Below are positions 36,036 to 44,370 of a DNA stretch of 64,000 bases, piece after piece; positions within the stretch are counted from its first letter, which is position 1, and every line of letters begins with the position of its first letter. The position numbers were made by a program, and so were the translations under genes. Source of the DNA: Pseudomonadota bacterium (GTDB lineage: Bacteria > Pseudomonadota > Gammaproteobacteria > Xanthomonadales > Xanthomonadaceae); the NCBI GenBank assembly GCA_023388355.1, contig JAEWGI010000080.1, positions 62,001 through 126,000 on the forward strand. Direction: 5' to 3'. The notes beneath the pieces are model-generated. The model saw only the letters and a program-made list of their open reading frames with translations. It searched no databases and was not told the origin of the DNA.

Positions 36036-36385
36036 GTGGGTACACCGAAGAAGGAGCCGCGAGTGTAGCCCAGGGTCCGGTGCGCGCTTCGCGGCGCGCG
36101 ATGCGCAAGCCCGCCTGGAGCCCCTGTACGGGAGCCGGTTGGGGCGCGAGCGGCAAGGGCATCGACCCCTGGCACGGACGCCGCGCGCTGAGCGCGGCCA
36201 AGGCGCTCCGTGACCGGGTGGCATCCGTTGCCGGTTGCATGGGCCGGGCGGCCGGCGGGCTGCCGGCGCAGCCGGGGAAGCGTATCGGCGCGCGGGATGT
36301 TCGTTGCGCTGCGGGCCCTCGATACCCGCGTCCGCGCCTGCGGTGTGACAATGTCCGCGGGCCCGTTCCAGCCAAGGAGATCGCC

Positions 36386-36682
36386 ATGCCTTCATTCGCC
36401 CGGATCGCCGCGTCCGCCGGCGTCGCCAGCCTGCTGCTGGGCTGTATCGCTTCGCCGGGCCCGAAGGTCGCCGGCAGCGGCCGCTGCAGCGACGAAGGGC
36501 TGTCCTGGGCGGTGGGCCAGCCCGCGAACGAGGAGAACATGCGCCGGCTTTCGCGCGAGAGCGGCGCCGGGCTGGTCAACCCGGTCGGACCGAAGACGGT
36601 CGTGCGCAGGGACAGCCGCGATGACCGCCTGCGCGTGTTCATCGACGCGGACAACGGAATCCGGTCCGTCCGCTGCGAATAG
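36386..36682 (+). CDS. Peptidase inhibitor I78-family lipoprotein
   Basis: 98 residues. Signal peptide with lipobox SLLLGC, so probably lipid-anchored. The mature domain CSDEGLSWAVGQPANEENMRRLSRESGA ... VRRDSRDDRLRVFIDADNGIRSVRC matches the small I78 (elastase-inhibitor-like) fold, with the two cysteines expected to form a disulfide and the C-terminal FIDADNGIRSVRC hallmark. A clear ribosome site AAGGAGA lies 6 bases before the ATG. Likely protects envelope proteins from serine proteases; the target is not known. Confidence 0.85.
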   Translation: MPSFARIAASAGVASLLLGCIASPGPKVAGSGRCSDEGLSWAVGQPANEENMRRLSRESGAGLVNPVGPKTVVRRDSRDDRLRVFIDADNGIRSVRCE

Positions 36683-36749
36683 GGTTCCCCCGGCAACCCG
36701 GCAGGGACGCCTGCAGCGCGCAATGCGCGCAGGCGCCTCCCGTCGCGCC

Positions 36750-37619
36750 TCAGAAGCGCAGCGTGGTGAACAGCTGCGGGCCGTGGCTGTGCAGGCGGAC
36801 CTTGCCTTCGTAGCTGTCGCGATGCAGGTTGACGTCGACGCTGTTGAGGGCGTAGCGCAGGGTGAGCCCGATGCGTTCGGTGGGGAAATAGTCGAAGCGC
36901 ACGTGGGCGTCGAGCACGCGTCCCGACACGTTGTCCAGGTCGGCGCTGATGTAGGCGGCGGTTGCGGCCATGCGCCAGCGGTCGCCGAGCCGGCGGACGT
37001 ACTCGCCGCGCAGCATGGGTGCCCATGCCTGCTCGTCGAAGCCGCTGCTGACCTCGACGATGCGGTCCTGGACGGCGATGGTGGCGTCGAGCTGCGAGCG
37101 CAGGCGATAGTCGATCACGCCCAGTCCGACGCCGAACGCGGAAGCAGGCGCGCGGTGGAAGAACCAGGACAGCGACGCGCCGCTCATGGTCGTGTCCAGC
37201 GATCCGGTGAACCGCGCGCCGGCCTGGTAGCTGTCGTCGCCAAGTTCAAACGTCCGCTCGAGCGTACGGCTGGCGTCGTCGTCGGTCTCGAAGTGGAACA
37301 GGTCGACCTGCCACTGACGCTCGCGGCCGAAACCGGCGCCGAGTATCCAGAACGGCGTGCGCAGACGCGGGCTGAAGCCCAGGTCGCGCTGGAAGTCGAA
37401 GGGCGTGCCGAGCCGGCCGGACCCGGAGTCCCAGCGGCCGGCCAGCTCATGGTTGACCGAGAAGACGCCGGCCGACAGGCGGAAACGGTCGAGGACCGGG
37501 AGCGGCGCTTCTTCCGCCGCGTGCCCGGCGCCCGGAACGGCCAGTGCCAGCGCGGCGAGGAGCGGGAGGGTTGCGGACGGCCGGGGGAGCCGTGACGCGG
37601 TGCCGGAAGCCAGGATCAT
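36750..37619 (-). CDS. Outer-membrane beta-barrel protein, unknown function
   Basis: 289 residues with signal peptide (LLAALALAVPGAGHA) and a mature part of alternating hydrophobic strands rich in aromatic residues, ending LFTTLRF with the terminal Phe of BAM substrates. Strands such as QWQVDLFHFETDD, ASLSWFFHRAPASAFGVGLGVIDYRL and IGLTLRYALNSVDVNL fit a small barrel of roughly 12 strands. No domain name is recognised. ATG at 37619 begins the exported sequence. It is divergent from the amidohydrolase gene with about 165 bases between starts, and converges on the I78 gene. Confidence 0.7.
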   Translation of the reverse strand: MILASGTASRLPRPSATLPLLAALALAVPGAGHAAEEAPLPVLDRFRLSAGVFSVNHELAGRWDSGSGRLGTPFDFQRDLGFSPRLRTPFWILGAGFGRERQWQVDLFHFETDDDASRTLERTFELGDDSYQAGARFTGSLDTTMSGASLSWFFHRAPASAFGVGLGVIDYRLRSQLDATIAVQDRIVEVSSGFDEQAWAPMLRGEYVRRLGDRWRMAATAAYISADLDNVSGRVLDAHVRFDYFPTERIGLTLRYALNSVDVNLHRDSYEGKVRLHSHGPQLFTTLRF

Positions 37620-37784
37620 GGGGCACTCCGTACTCTCGGAAAGCCGGCCGAGGTTGTGGCCCGGGCGGGCCGGGTCGAATATAGCAGGCATGCTGGCGCG
37701 CCGACCGCGCCGGGACTTCACGGTGGCCGCCCGACCAGGCGGGCCGCCGACATCCGCAGGGATCCAGCAGGAGGTGAAGTCGTC

Positions 37785-39195
37785 ATGCGTCCAGACACCG
37801 GATTTTCCCGTGCGGCGATGTTCCTCGCCGCCTCCAGCATCGCGTGGTCCGCGAGTGCGCACGACGCGACGCTGACCAGCGCCTACCAGGTGGCGGCACC
37901 GGAGGCCCGGGCCCCCGCGATCCAGCCGGCGACGATCTTCGGCAACGTCCGGGTGTTCGACGGCAAGTCGACGACGCTCTCCGGTCCGCGCTACGTGCTC
38001 GTGCGCGGCGACCGGATCGAGCGGATCTCGGCCACGCCGCTCGCCGAACCCGGCGCGCAGGTGATCGACGGCACCGGCAAGGTGCTCATGCCCGGCCTGA
38101 TCGATGCGCACTGGCACAGCATGATGGCCGCGCCACCGCTGTCCGCGATACTCAACGGCGACCAGCGCTACCTGACCGCGATCGCCGCCGCCGAATCCAC
38201 GCGGACCCTGATGCGCGGTTTCACGTCAGTGCGCGACGTCGGCGGCAATGCCTTCGGCCTGAAGCAGGCGGTGGACGAGGGCGTGCTGCCCGGCCCGCGC
38301 ATCTACGCCTCCGGGGCGATGATCAGCGTGACCAGCGGCCACGGCGACTTCCGCCAGGCCGACGACCTGCCGCGGACGATGGGCGTGCCCGGTCCCACCG
38401 ACCTGGACGGCGACACCGCCATCGCCGACAGCCCCGACGAGGTGCGCATGCGCGTGCGCGAGCAGCTCATGCGCGGCGCCTCGCAGATCAAGCTGACCGC
38501 CGGCGGCGGCGTGTCCTCGCCGCACAGCCCGCTGGACGCGACCAACCTTCACTCCGGCGGAACTGCGCGCGGCGACGGAAGCGGCGGGCAACTGGGGCAC
38601 CTACGTTACCGTGCACGCCTATACGCCCCAGGCGGTCCGCGAGGCGATCAACGCCGGGGTCAAGGTCATCGAGCACGGCAGCCTGATGGATGAAGACACC
38701 GCGCGGTTGATCGCGCAGAAGGGTGTCTGGCTGAGCATCCAGCCGTTCCCCGACGCGCTGGCCGAAGCGTTCCCGCCGGGCTCGTTCGAGCGGCAGAAGG
38801 CCGAAGAGGTCTTCGCCGGCAACAACCACGCCTACGACCTGGCCCGGAAGTACAAGCTCAAGACCGCGTGGGGCACCGACGTGCTGTTCTCCGCCGCACT
38901 GGCCACGCAGCAGGGCGCGATCCTGGCCAGCCTGACCCGCTGGTACACCCCGGGCGAAACGCTGGCCATGGCCACCGGCACCAATGGCGAACTGCTGCAG
39001 CTGACCGGCAAGCGCAACCCCTACCCGGGCGAGATCGGCGTGGTGAAGGAAGGCGCCCTGGCCGACCTGCTGCTGGTCGACGGCGACCCGGTCGCGGACA
39101 TCTCCCTGATCACCCGTCCCGGGCAGAGCTTCCAGGTGATCATGAAGGACGGGGTGATCTACAAGAACACGCTGGCGACGGCCCCGGCCGATTGA
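37785..39195 (+). pseudogene. Metal-dependent amidohydrolase (prolidase/Xaa-Arg dipeptidase type), frameshifted
   Basis: Exported binuclear amidohydrolase of the Sgx9260/Cc2672-like group, interrupted by a +1 frameshift. The first frame runs from ATG 37785 (signal peptide AAMFLAASSIAWSASA) through the HxH motif LIDAHWHSMM and the metal-bridging lysine region ASQIKLTAGGG to about 38546. The family sequence then continues one frame over from 38548 (FTPAELRAATEAAGNWGTYV, with metal His in TVHAY and IEHGS and the Asp in WGTDV) to 39195. One extra C in the CC at 38546-38547 explains it. Both halves are well conserved, so the break is recent or a sequencing error. A strong ribosome site (GCAGGAGGTGA) precedes the start. 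Confidence 0.85.
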
Positions 39196-39295
39196 TGCGT
39201 TTCCCGAGGGATACCCAGGCCACCCGAAGCCGCGCGCCTATCCGCAACGTGCGGTGGTCGCGCGGGCGTGGACGCTCAAGCGGCTACGGAAAGCG

Positions 39296-39485
39296 AAGAA
39301 GCTGGTCTTCATTCGAAGGCTGGCCGATCGCCGGAGTTCGCCGCATGTGCCTGATCCCGTTGCCGTAGGTGAACTCCTTGATGGCGCCATTGGGGTAGTA
39401 CGCCATGCCGGTGGCGAACGTCCCCGCCCGGGTGGGCTGGCCCAGGGCATTGGGGGCGTAATCGATGTCCGGCATGTTGAACTCA
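39296..39485 (-). pseudogene. RHS-repeat protein fragment
   Basis: On the minus strand the stretch DIDYAPNALGQPTRAGTFAT followed by GMAYYPNGAIKEFTYGNGIRH is typical of RHS/YD-repeat toxin proteins, about two repeat units. No start, no upstream or downstream repeats and no toxin end are present; similarity stops near 39350. It sits in the otherwise gene-free 377 bases between the frameshifted amidohydrolase and the Rieske gene. A remnant of a lost or rearranged RHS locus is the simplest reading. Confidence 0.6.
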
Positions 39486-39572
39486 GGCCGGCAGGTGTGC
39501 GCCGACAGGTGTCCGGCGGGGCTCCAACGCGAAAGTGACCGCAAGGGAGCAGGACCCGGGCGCGAGGGTGCG

Positions 39573-39929
39573 TCAGCTGTCCTTCGCCACGAGCCGGACT
39601 GCACCGTCCACCACCGCAACCTCGACCCCTCGCAGCGCCTCGCCGCGGCACGGTCCGGCGACGCAGCTGCCGCCTCGGAGTTCGAAGCTCGCGCCGTGCA
39701 CGGCGCACACCAGCAGGCCGTCCTTCGACTTGAGGAACTGTCCCGGCGCCCAGTCCAGGCGGCGGCCGGCGTGGGGGCAGACGTTGATCCAGGCGCGGAT
39801 GGCGTTGCCGTCGCGGTACAGGATGATCGACTCGGGCTCGCCGCCGACAGCGGCCTCGACCTCGGCGAAGCCGCCGTCGGCAATGGCGTCGAGGGCGATC
39901 AGGGGAGTAGCCGGGTCGGGGATGTTCAT
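39573..39929 (-). CDS. Rieske [2Fe-2S] ferredoxin-like protein
   Basis: 118 residues, a single Rieske domain. Cluster ligands are C-P-H in NVCPHAGRRLDW and C-x2-H in LVCAVHGASFEL, complete for a 2Fe-2S centre with two Cys and two His. No signal peptide, so probably a soluble electron carrier or the small subunit-like component of an oxygenase; no oxygenase is nearby. ATG at 39929 (MNIPDPATPL); a GTG immediately upstream adds one residue. Divergent from the small membrane protein at 40012. Confidence 0.88.
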   Translation of the reverse strand: MNIPDPATPLIALDAIADGGFAEVEAAVGGEPESIILYRDGNAIRAWINVCPHAGRRLDWAPGQFLKSKDGLLVCAVHGASFELRGGSCVAGPCRGEALRGVEVAVVDGAVRLVAKDS

Positions 39930-40011
39930 CACACTCGTTTAACGAACCTGTTACACGTGGATGGCAGTCGGGGCCGATACTGAGGCACCCCGCATTGTCG
40001 CATCCCTGCCG

Positions 40012-40308
40012 ATGTCCTCCGTCCTGTTCCGCACCCTCCACGCCCGTTTCGACGCCTCTGCGCTGCGCGGGATGTTCTCGCCGCGCAAGCCGCGCAATCC
40101 CGTTCTGCGGGTGCTGCTGGGGCTGGTCGGCGTGGCGCTGCTGGCGGTACTGCTGGTGGTCGGCCTGTTCGTGGGCGCGGCGATGGTCTCGTTCGGGCTG
40201 CTGCGCGCAGCGCTGCGCGGACGGCGCGCGGGTCCGGAGCAGCGCGGCGATGTGCTCGACGCGGAATACCGGGTCGTCACCAAGCCGGGCCAGCCCGCGC
40301 TGCGCTGA
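40012..40308 (+). CDS. Small membrane protein, unknown function
   Basis: 98 residues. An N-terminal amphipathic part (MSSVLFRTLHARFDASALRG) and a long hydrophobic segment (about residues 28-62, VLRVLLGLVGVALLAVLLVV..) are followed by a basic, charged tail (RRAGPEQRGDVLDAEYRVV). One or two membrane passes. Not recognised as a named family. The gene ends 5 bases before the FAH-family start, so the two are probably one transcript. ATG 40012 is preferred to an upstream in-frame ATG at 39961. Confidence 0.6.
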   Translation: MSSVLFRTLHARFDASALRGMFSPRKPRNPVLRVLLGLVGVALLAVLLVVGLFVGAAMVSFGLLRAALRGRRAGPEQRGDVLDAEYRVVTKPGQPALR

Positions 40309-40313
40309 AACCG

Positions 40314-41057
40314 GTGCACGAACGGGTGCACGAACACGATCGCGCGCACGACGTCGTTCCCGCGACGCCGGCGTCGCGCATTCCCGTGCGCGGTGGCGCC
40401 AGCTTCCCGGTGCGCCGCATCTACTGCGTTGGCCGCAATTTCGCCGATCACGCGCGCGAGATGGGCGCGGCCGCACCGGCGTCGAAAGCCGGGCGCGGGG
40501 CGCCGGTGTTCTTCCACAAGCCTGCCGATGCGATCGTCACCGATGGCCAGGTGCCGTATCCGCCCGCCACGGCCGACCTGCACCATGAAGTGGAGCTGAT
40601 GGTGGCGCTGGGTCGCGACGCCCCTCCGGGCATCGTGGCGGTGGACGCTGCCGCGGCGCTGGTGTTCGGCTACGGCATCGGCCTCGACCTCACCCGCCGC
40701 GACCTGCAGGCGGCGGCCAAGGCCGCCGGCCTGCCCTGGGACAGCGCCAAGGGCTTCGACGCCTCGGCGCCGGTCAGCGAACTGGTGCCGGCCGCCGTGG
40801 TCGGCGAACTCGCGCCGCGGCTGCTGTCGCTGGAGGTCAACGGCGAGCGCCGACAGCAGTCCACGCTCGACCGGATGATCTGGGACGTGCCCGAGATCCT
40901 GCACGAGCTGTCGAAACTCTACGCGCTGCGCGCGGGCGACGTGGTGTTCATGGGCACGCCCGCCGGAGTCGCCGCGCTGTCGCCGGGCGATGCCTGCGTT
41001 GCGCGCCTGGACGATCTGCTCGAATTGCGTTGCCAGCTGCACGCATCCAACGCATAG
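40314..41057 (+). CDS. Fumarylacetoacetate hydrolase-family protein
   Basis: 247 residues. The FAH fold is recognised by [18 protein letters not shown], the metal-binding [44 protein letters not shown] and [13 protein letters not shown]. Members hydrolyse or decarboxylate beta-diketo acids such as acylpyruvates or fumarylpyruvate; the FAHD1/UGL/acylpyruvase branch is likely from its length. GTG at 40314 or 40326 is the start; no ATG is available. It sits between the small membrane protein and mscL on the same strand. No aromatic-degradation genes adjoin it. Confidence 0.88.
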   Translation: MHERVHEHDRAHDVVPATPASRIPVRGGASFPVRRIYCVGRNFADHAREMGAAAPASKAGRGAPVFFHKPADAIVTDGQVPYPPATADLHHEVELMVALGRDAPPGIVAVDAAAALVFGYGIGLDLTRRDLQAAAKAAGLPWDSAKGFDASAPVSELVPAAVVGELAPRLLSLEVNGERRQQSTLDRMIWDVPEILHELSKLYALRAGDVVFMGTPAGVAALSPGDACVARLDDLLELRCQLHASNA

Positions 41058-41103
41058 TGCCGACGGCCGCACGACGGCCTTTCCCCGGAAACAGGAGACA
41101 GCG

Positions 41104-41517
41104 ATGGGCATGCTCAAGGAGTTCAGGGAATTCGCGATGCGCGGCAACGTGGTCGACCTCGCCGTGGGCGTGGTCATCGGCGCCGCATTCGGCAAGATCG
41201 TGACCTCGCTGGTCGACAACGTGATCATGCCGCCGATCGGCTACCTGCTGGGCGGGGTGGATTTCTCCGACATCGTCTGGACCCTGCGCGAGGCCACCGT
41301 CAACGCGGCCGGCGAGGAGGTGCCCGCGGTCGCGATCGGGGTGGGCGAGTTCATCAACACCATCATCCAGTTCATCATCATCGCCTTGGCGATCTTCCTG
41401 ATGGTGCGCACGATCAACCGCCTCAACCGCAAGCCCGAGCCCGAACCGGAGGCACCGGCCGAGCCGTCGGAGGAAGTGCTGCTGCTGCGCGAAATCCGCG
41501 ACACGCTGCGCAAGTAG
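41104..41517 (+). CDS. mscL: Large-conductance mechanosensitive channel
   Basis: Inner-membrane pressure-release channel, homopentamer, 137 residues. TM1 begins [20 protein letters not shown] followed by [20 protein letters not shown]2 is the Ile-rich [18 protein letters not shown], and the cytoplasmic bundle ends in [15 protein letters not shown]. All parts are full length. ATG at 41104 with ribosome site CAGGAGA 7 bases ahead. Stands 46 bases after the FAH gene. Confidence 0.97.
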   Translation: MGMLKEFREFAMRGNVVDLAVGVVIGAAFGKIVTSLVDNVIMPPIGYLLGGVDFSDIVWTLREATVNAAGEEVPAVAIGVGEFINTIIQFIIIALAIFLMVRTINRLNRKPEPEPEAPAEPSEEVLLLREIRDTLRK

Positions 41518-41590
41518 CCCGACTTTCCGCACATGCACGGGGGCCGCGGGCATGGCAGGCTCGCGGCTCCCGCTTTCCGGATCCCGTGCG

Positions 41591-43000
41591 ATGCGCCTCG
41601 CCACGCTGCTGCTCTCCGTCGTCCTGTTGCCCACCACCGCCGCGTCCGCGGCCGGGACGCACATCCCGCAGGCGGCCTTCGACACCGCCGCACAGCTGCG
41701 CGAACAGGCGCTGGCCGACGACACCGCCTGGAACCTGGTCGAATCGCTGACCACCGAGATCGGCCCGCGCCTGCCCGCCAGCGAGGCCGATGCGCGCGCG
41801 GTGGCCTGGGCGCAGGCGAAGCTGCGGGCGCTGGGCTACGACCGGGTCTGGACCGAGCCGGTGGGCTTCCCCACCTGGGAGCGCCACAGCGAGCACGCCG
41901 AAGTGCTCGGCACGCACGCGCAGCCGCTGCTGGTCACCGCGCTCGGCGGCAGCCCGGGTGGCACGGTGGAAGCCGAAATCGTGCGCTTCGACAGCATCGA
42001 CGCGCTGCGCGCCGCGCCCGAAGGCTCGCTTGCGGGAAAGATCGCCTTCATCGACCAGCCCATGGAGCGCACGCGCGACGGCAGCGGCTACGGCAAGGCC
42101 GGCGCGGTGCGCAGCCGCGGGCCGTCGGAGGCCATCCGCCGGGGCGCGGTCGGCTTCCTGATGCGCTCGATCGGCACCAGCCCGCACAGGGTGACCAATA
42201 CCGGCATCACCCGTTTCGATGAAGACCTCGAGCCGGTGCCGTCGGCCGCGCTGTCGCTGCCCGACGCCGACCAGCTTGCGCGCCTGCTGCAGCGCGGACC
42301 GGTGCAGGTCCGGCTGGCGCTGGACTGCGGCTGGACTGGCGCCGAGTACACCTCGCACAACGTGATCGGCGAGATCACCGGGCGCGAGGCGCCGCAGGAA
42401 GTGGTGCTCATCGGCGCCCACCTGGACTCCTGGGACCTGGGCACCGGGGCGATCGACGATGCCTCGGGCATCGGCATCACCATGGCCGCCGGACGCCTGA
42501 TCGGGCAACTGCCGCAGCGGCCGCGGCGCACGATCCGCGTGGTCGCCTTCGCCAACGAGGAGCAGGGGCTGATCGGCGCGCGCGAGTATGCGCGCCGGCA
42601 CGCGGACGAGGTCACGAACCATGTGATCGCGGCAGAGAGCGACTTCGGTGCCGGCCGCATCTACGGCTTCAACACCGGCGCGCCGGAACACGCGCAGGCG
42701 GCCACGCGCCGCATCGCCGAAGCGCTCGCCCCGCTGGGCATCGAACACCTGCCCGGCAAGGGCGGCCCGGGGCCCGACATCGTCCCGCTGGCCGCGATCG
42801 GCGGCGCGTGGGCGTGGCTGGGACAGGACGGCACGGACTACTTCGACCTGCACCACAACGCCGACGACACGCTCGACAAGATCGACCCGGCCGCGCTCGC
42901 GCAGAACGTGGCCGCATACGCGGTGTTCGCCTGGCTGGCGGCCGAGGCCGAAGGCGATTTCGGCAGCGCGCCGAAGGCACCCGCGGGCGCGAACGAGTAA
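41591..43000 (+). CDS. M28-family zinc aminopeptidase, exported
   Basis: 469 residues. Signal peptide MRLATLLLSVVLLPTTAASA. A PA-like inserted region (VEAEIVRFDSIDALRAAPEGSLAGK ...) precedes the M28 catalytic core. The two-zinc site is complete: His/Asp in IGAHLDSWDLGTGAIDDASG, the catalytic Glu pair in FANEEQGLIGA, Asp in AAESDFGAG and the final His in DLHHNADDT. Periplasmic or secreted aminopeptidase for peptide scavenging. The ATG at 41591 starts the signal peptide; an upstream ATG at 41552 adds 13 residues with no support. The LacI gene follows 52 bases later on the same strand. Confidence 0.92.
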   Translation: MRLATLLLSVVLLPTTAASAAGTHIPQAAFDTAAQLREQALADDTAWNLVESLTTEIGPRLPASEADARAVAWAQAKLRALGYDRVWTEPVGFPTWERHSEHAEVLGTHAQPLLVTALGGSPGGTVEAEIVRFDSIDALRAAPEGSLAGKIAFIDQPMERTRDGSGYGKAGAVRSRGPSEAIRRGAVGFLMRSIGTSPHRVTNTGITRFDEDLEPVPSAALSLPDADQLARLLQRGPVQVRLALDCGWTGAEYTSHNVIGEITGREAPQEVVLIGAHLDSWDLGTGAIDDASGIGITMAAGRLIGQLPQRPRRTIRVVAFANEEQGLIGAREYARRHADEVTNHVIAAESDFGAGRIYGFNTGAPEHAQAATRRIAEALAPLGIEHLPGKGGPGPDIVPLAAIGGAWAWLGQDGTDYFDLHHNADDTLDKIDPAALAQNVAAYAVFAWLAAEAEGDFGSAPKAPAGANE

Positions 43001-43052
43001 GCTGGCGCCACCGGCAACGGGCCGGGCCAGCACCGCCGTCGGCGGATCGAGA

Positions 43053-44099
43053 ATGCCCCAGCGCAAGCGCAGGGCCGGCGCCACGGTCACCATCCTGGAC
43101 GTGGCCAGACACGCCGGCGTTTCCCCGATGACCGCCTCGCGGGTCATCAACAACCATCCCTACGTCGGCCAGGACATGCGCGAGCGCGTGGTGGCCTCGG
43201 TCAAGGCGCTGGGCTACCGCCCCAACCTCGCCGGCCGCTCCTTGCGCACCTCCGGCACCGCGCGCATCGGCGTGCTCTACAGCAACCCCAGCGCCGCCTA
43301 TCTCAACCAGTTCATGCTCGGCATCCTCGAGCAGAGCAGCAGCCACGGCAGCCAGATCCTGGTGGAAAAATGCGGCGCCATCCGCAGCCAGCGCGCGGCG
43401 GTGCAGCGGCTGCTCGATGCGGGCGTGGACGGCATCATCCTGCCGCCGCCGCTGTGCGACTCGCGACCGATGCTGCAGGAACTGGAGCAGGCGAAGATCC
43501 CGGTGGTGGCGGTGGCCGGCGGTGCGCCGAGCCAGGCGGTGGCATCGGTGCGGATCGACGACTACCAGGGCGCGCGCGCGATGGTGCGCTACCTGCTCGA
43601 CCTTGGCCATCGCGACATCGCCATCATCAAGGGCGATCCCAAGCACACGCCGGCCGGGCTGCGCGCGACGGCGTTCTTCGACACCATGGCCGAGGCCGGG
43701 ATCGAGGTACCGCCCGAATACATCGCCCCGGGCCTGTTCACGTATCGCTCGGGCCTGTCGGCGGCCACCGCGCTGCTGCGCCAGCGCCGGCGCCCCACCG
43801 CGATCTTCTCGAGCAACGACGACATGGCGGCGGCCGCGGTCGCGGTCGCGCACGGCATGGGGCTGCACGTGCCCGACGACCTGACGGTCACCGGTTTCGA
43901 CGACACGCCGGTGGCGACCACCATCTGGCCGGAGCTGACCACGATCCACCAGCCGGTGACGGCGATGGGGCGCAGCGCAGTGACCCTGGTCCTCGACCAG
44001 GTGCGCGCACGCCGCAGCGGGCGGCCGGCACGGCAGGTGCACCAGGTGATGAAGCACGTGCTGGTCAAGCGGCAGTCGTCCGCGCCGCCGCGCGGGTGA
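43053..44099 (+). CDS. LacI-family transcriptional regulator
   Basis: 348 residues. The N-terminal HTH with hinge is VTILDVARHAGVSPMTASRVIN and YRPNLAGRSLRT. The periplasmic-binding-like effector domain contains GDPKHTPAGLRATAFFDTM, AIFSSNDDMAAAAVAVAH and VTGFDDTPVATTIWPELTTI. It stands directly upstream of the AGE isomerase gene. Palindromes with half-sites GGTAAC/TTACC or TACC occur before that gene and twice before the TonB receptor at 46767-49736, a typical LacI-type operator pattern. It is therefore the probable local repressor, with a sugar or sugar phosphate as inducer. Confidence 0.92.
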   Translation: MPQRKRRAGATVTILDVARHAGVSPMTASRVINNHPYVGQDMRERVVASVKALGYRPNLAGRSLRTSGTARIGVLYSNPSAAYLNQFMLGILEQSSSHGSQILVEKCGAIRSQRAAVQRLLDAGVDGIILPPPLCDSRPMLQELEQAKIPVVAVAGGAPSQAVASVRIDDYQGARAMVRYLLDLGHRDIAIIKGDPKHTPAGLRATAFFDTMAEAGIEVPPEYIAPGLFTYRSGLSAATALLRQRRRPTAIFSSNDDMAAAAVAVAHGMGLHVPDDLTVTGFDDTPVATTIWPELTTIHQPVTAMGRSAVTLVLDQVRARRSGRPARQVHQVMKHVLVKRQSSAPPRG

Positions 44100-44220
44100 C
44101 CATGGTGCACGCCGGCCCTTCGGGATCGCGGCGGCGAAGTACGCGGTTGGCGCGCCGGATTCGTCGTTGCGCGCAACGTCGCCTGGGGATGGATGTCCGG
44201 AAAGCCTGTTTTTTGCGCTT

Positions 44221-44234
44221 TGGTAACCTTACCA
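44221..44234. promoter_or_regulatory. LacI-type operator upstream of the AGE gene
   Basis: TGGTAACCTTACCA has perfect half-sites TGGTAA/TTACCA around a CC centre. It shares the GGTAAC...TACC pattern with sites at 49788-49799 and 49911-49922. It lies 121 bases after the LacI stop and 136 bases before the AGE start, the only palindrome noted in that 271-base gap. Confidence 0.7.
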
Positions 44235-44370
44235 TGGTGCTGTTGGGCGGCCGGCGCGCGTGCACGCCTGTTGGCGTCGTACCGGCAGCCGGCCGCACCT
44301 TCTGACTGCAGCACCGGAACGCCCCGATGGCGTTCCGGCCCGGCAACCGCCTATCCGGAGCCCACGCACG

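Noticed and set aside
37785..39195. Programmed ribosomal frameshift in the amidohydrolase
   Set aside because: No slippery heptamer, stop-codon pause or downstream structure typical of recoding was seen at 38541-38550; a simple one-base insertion or sequence error is enough.
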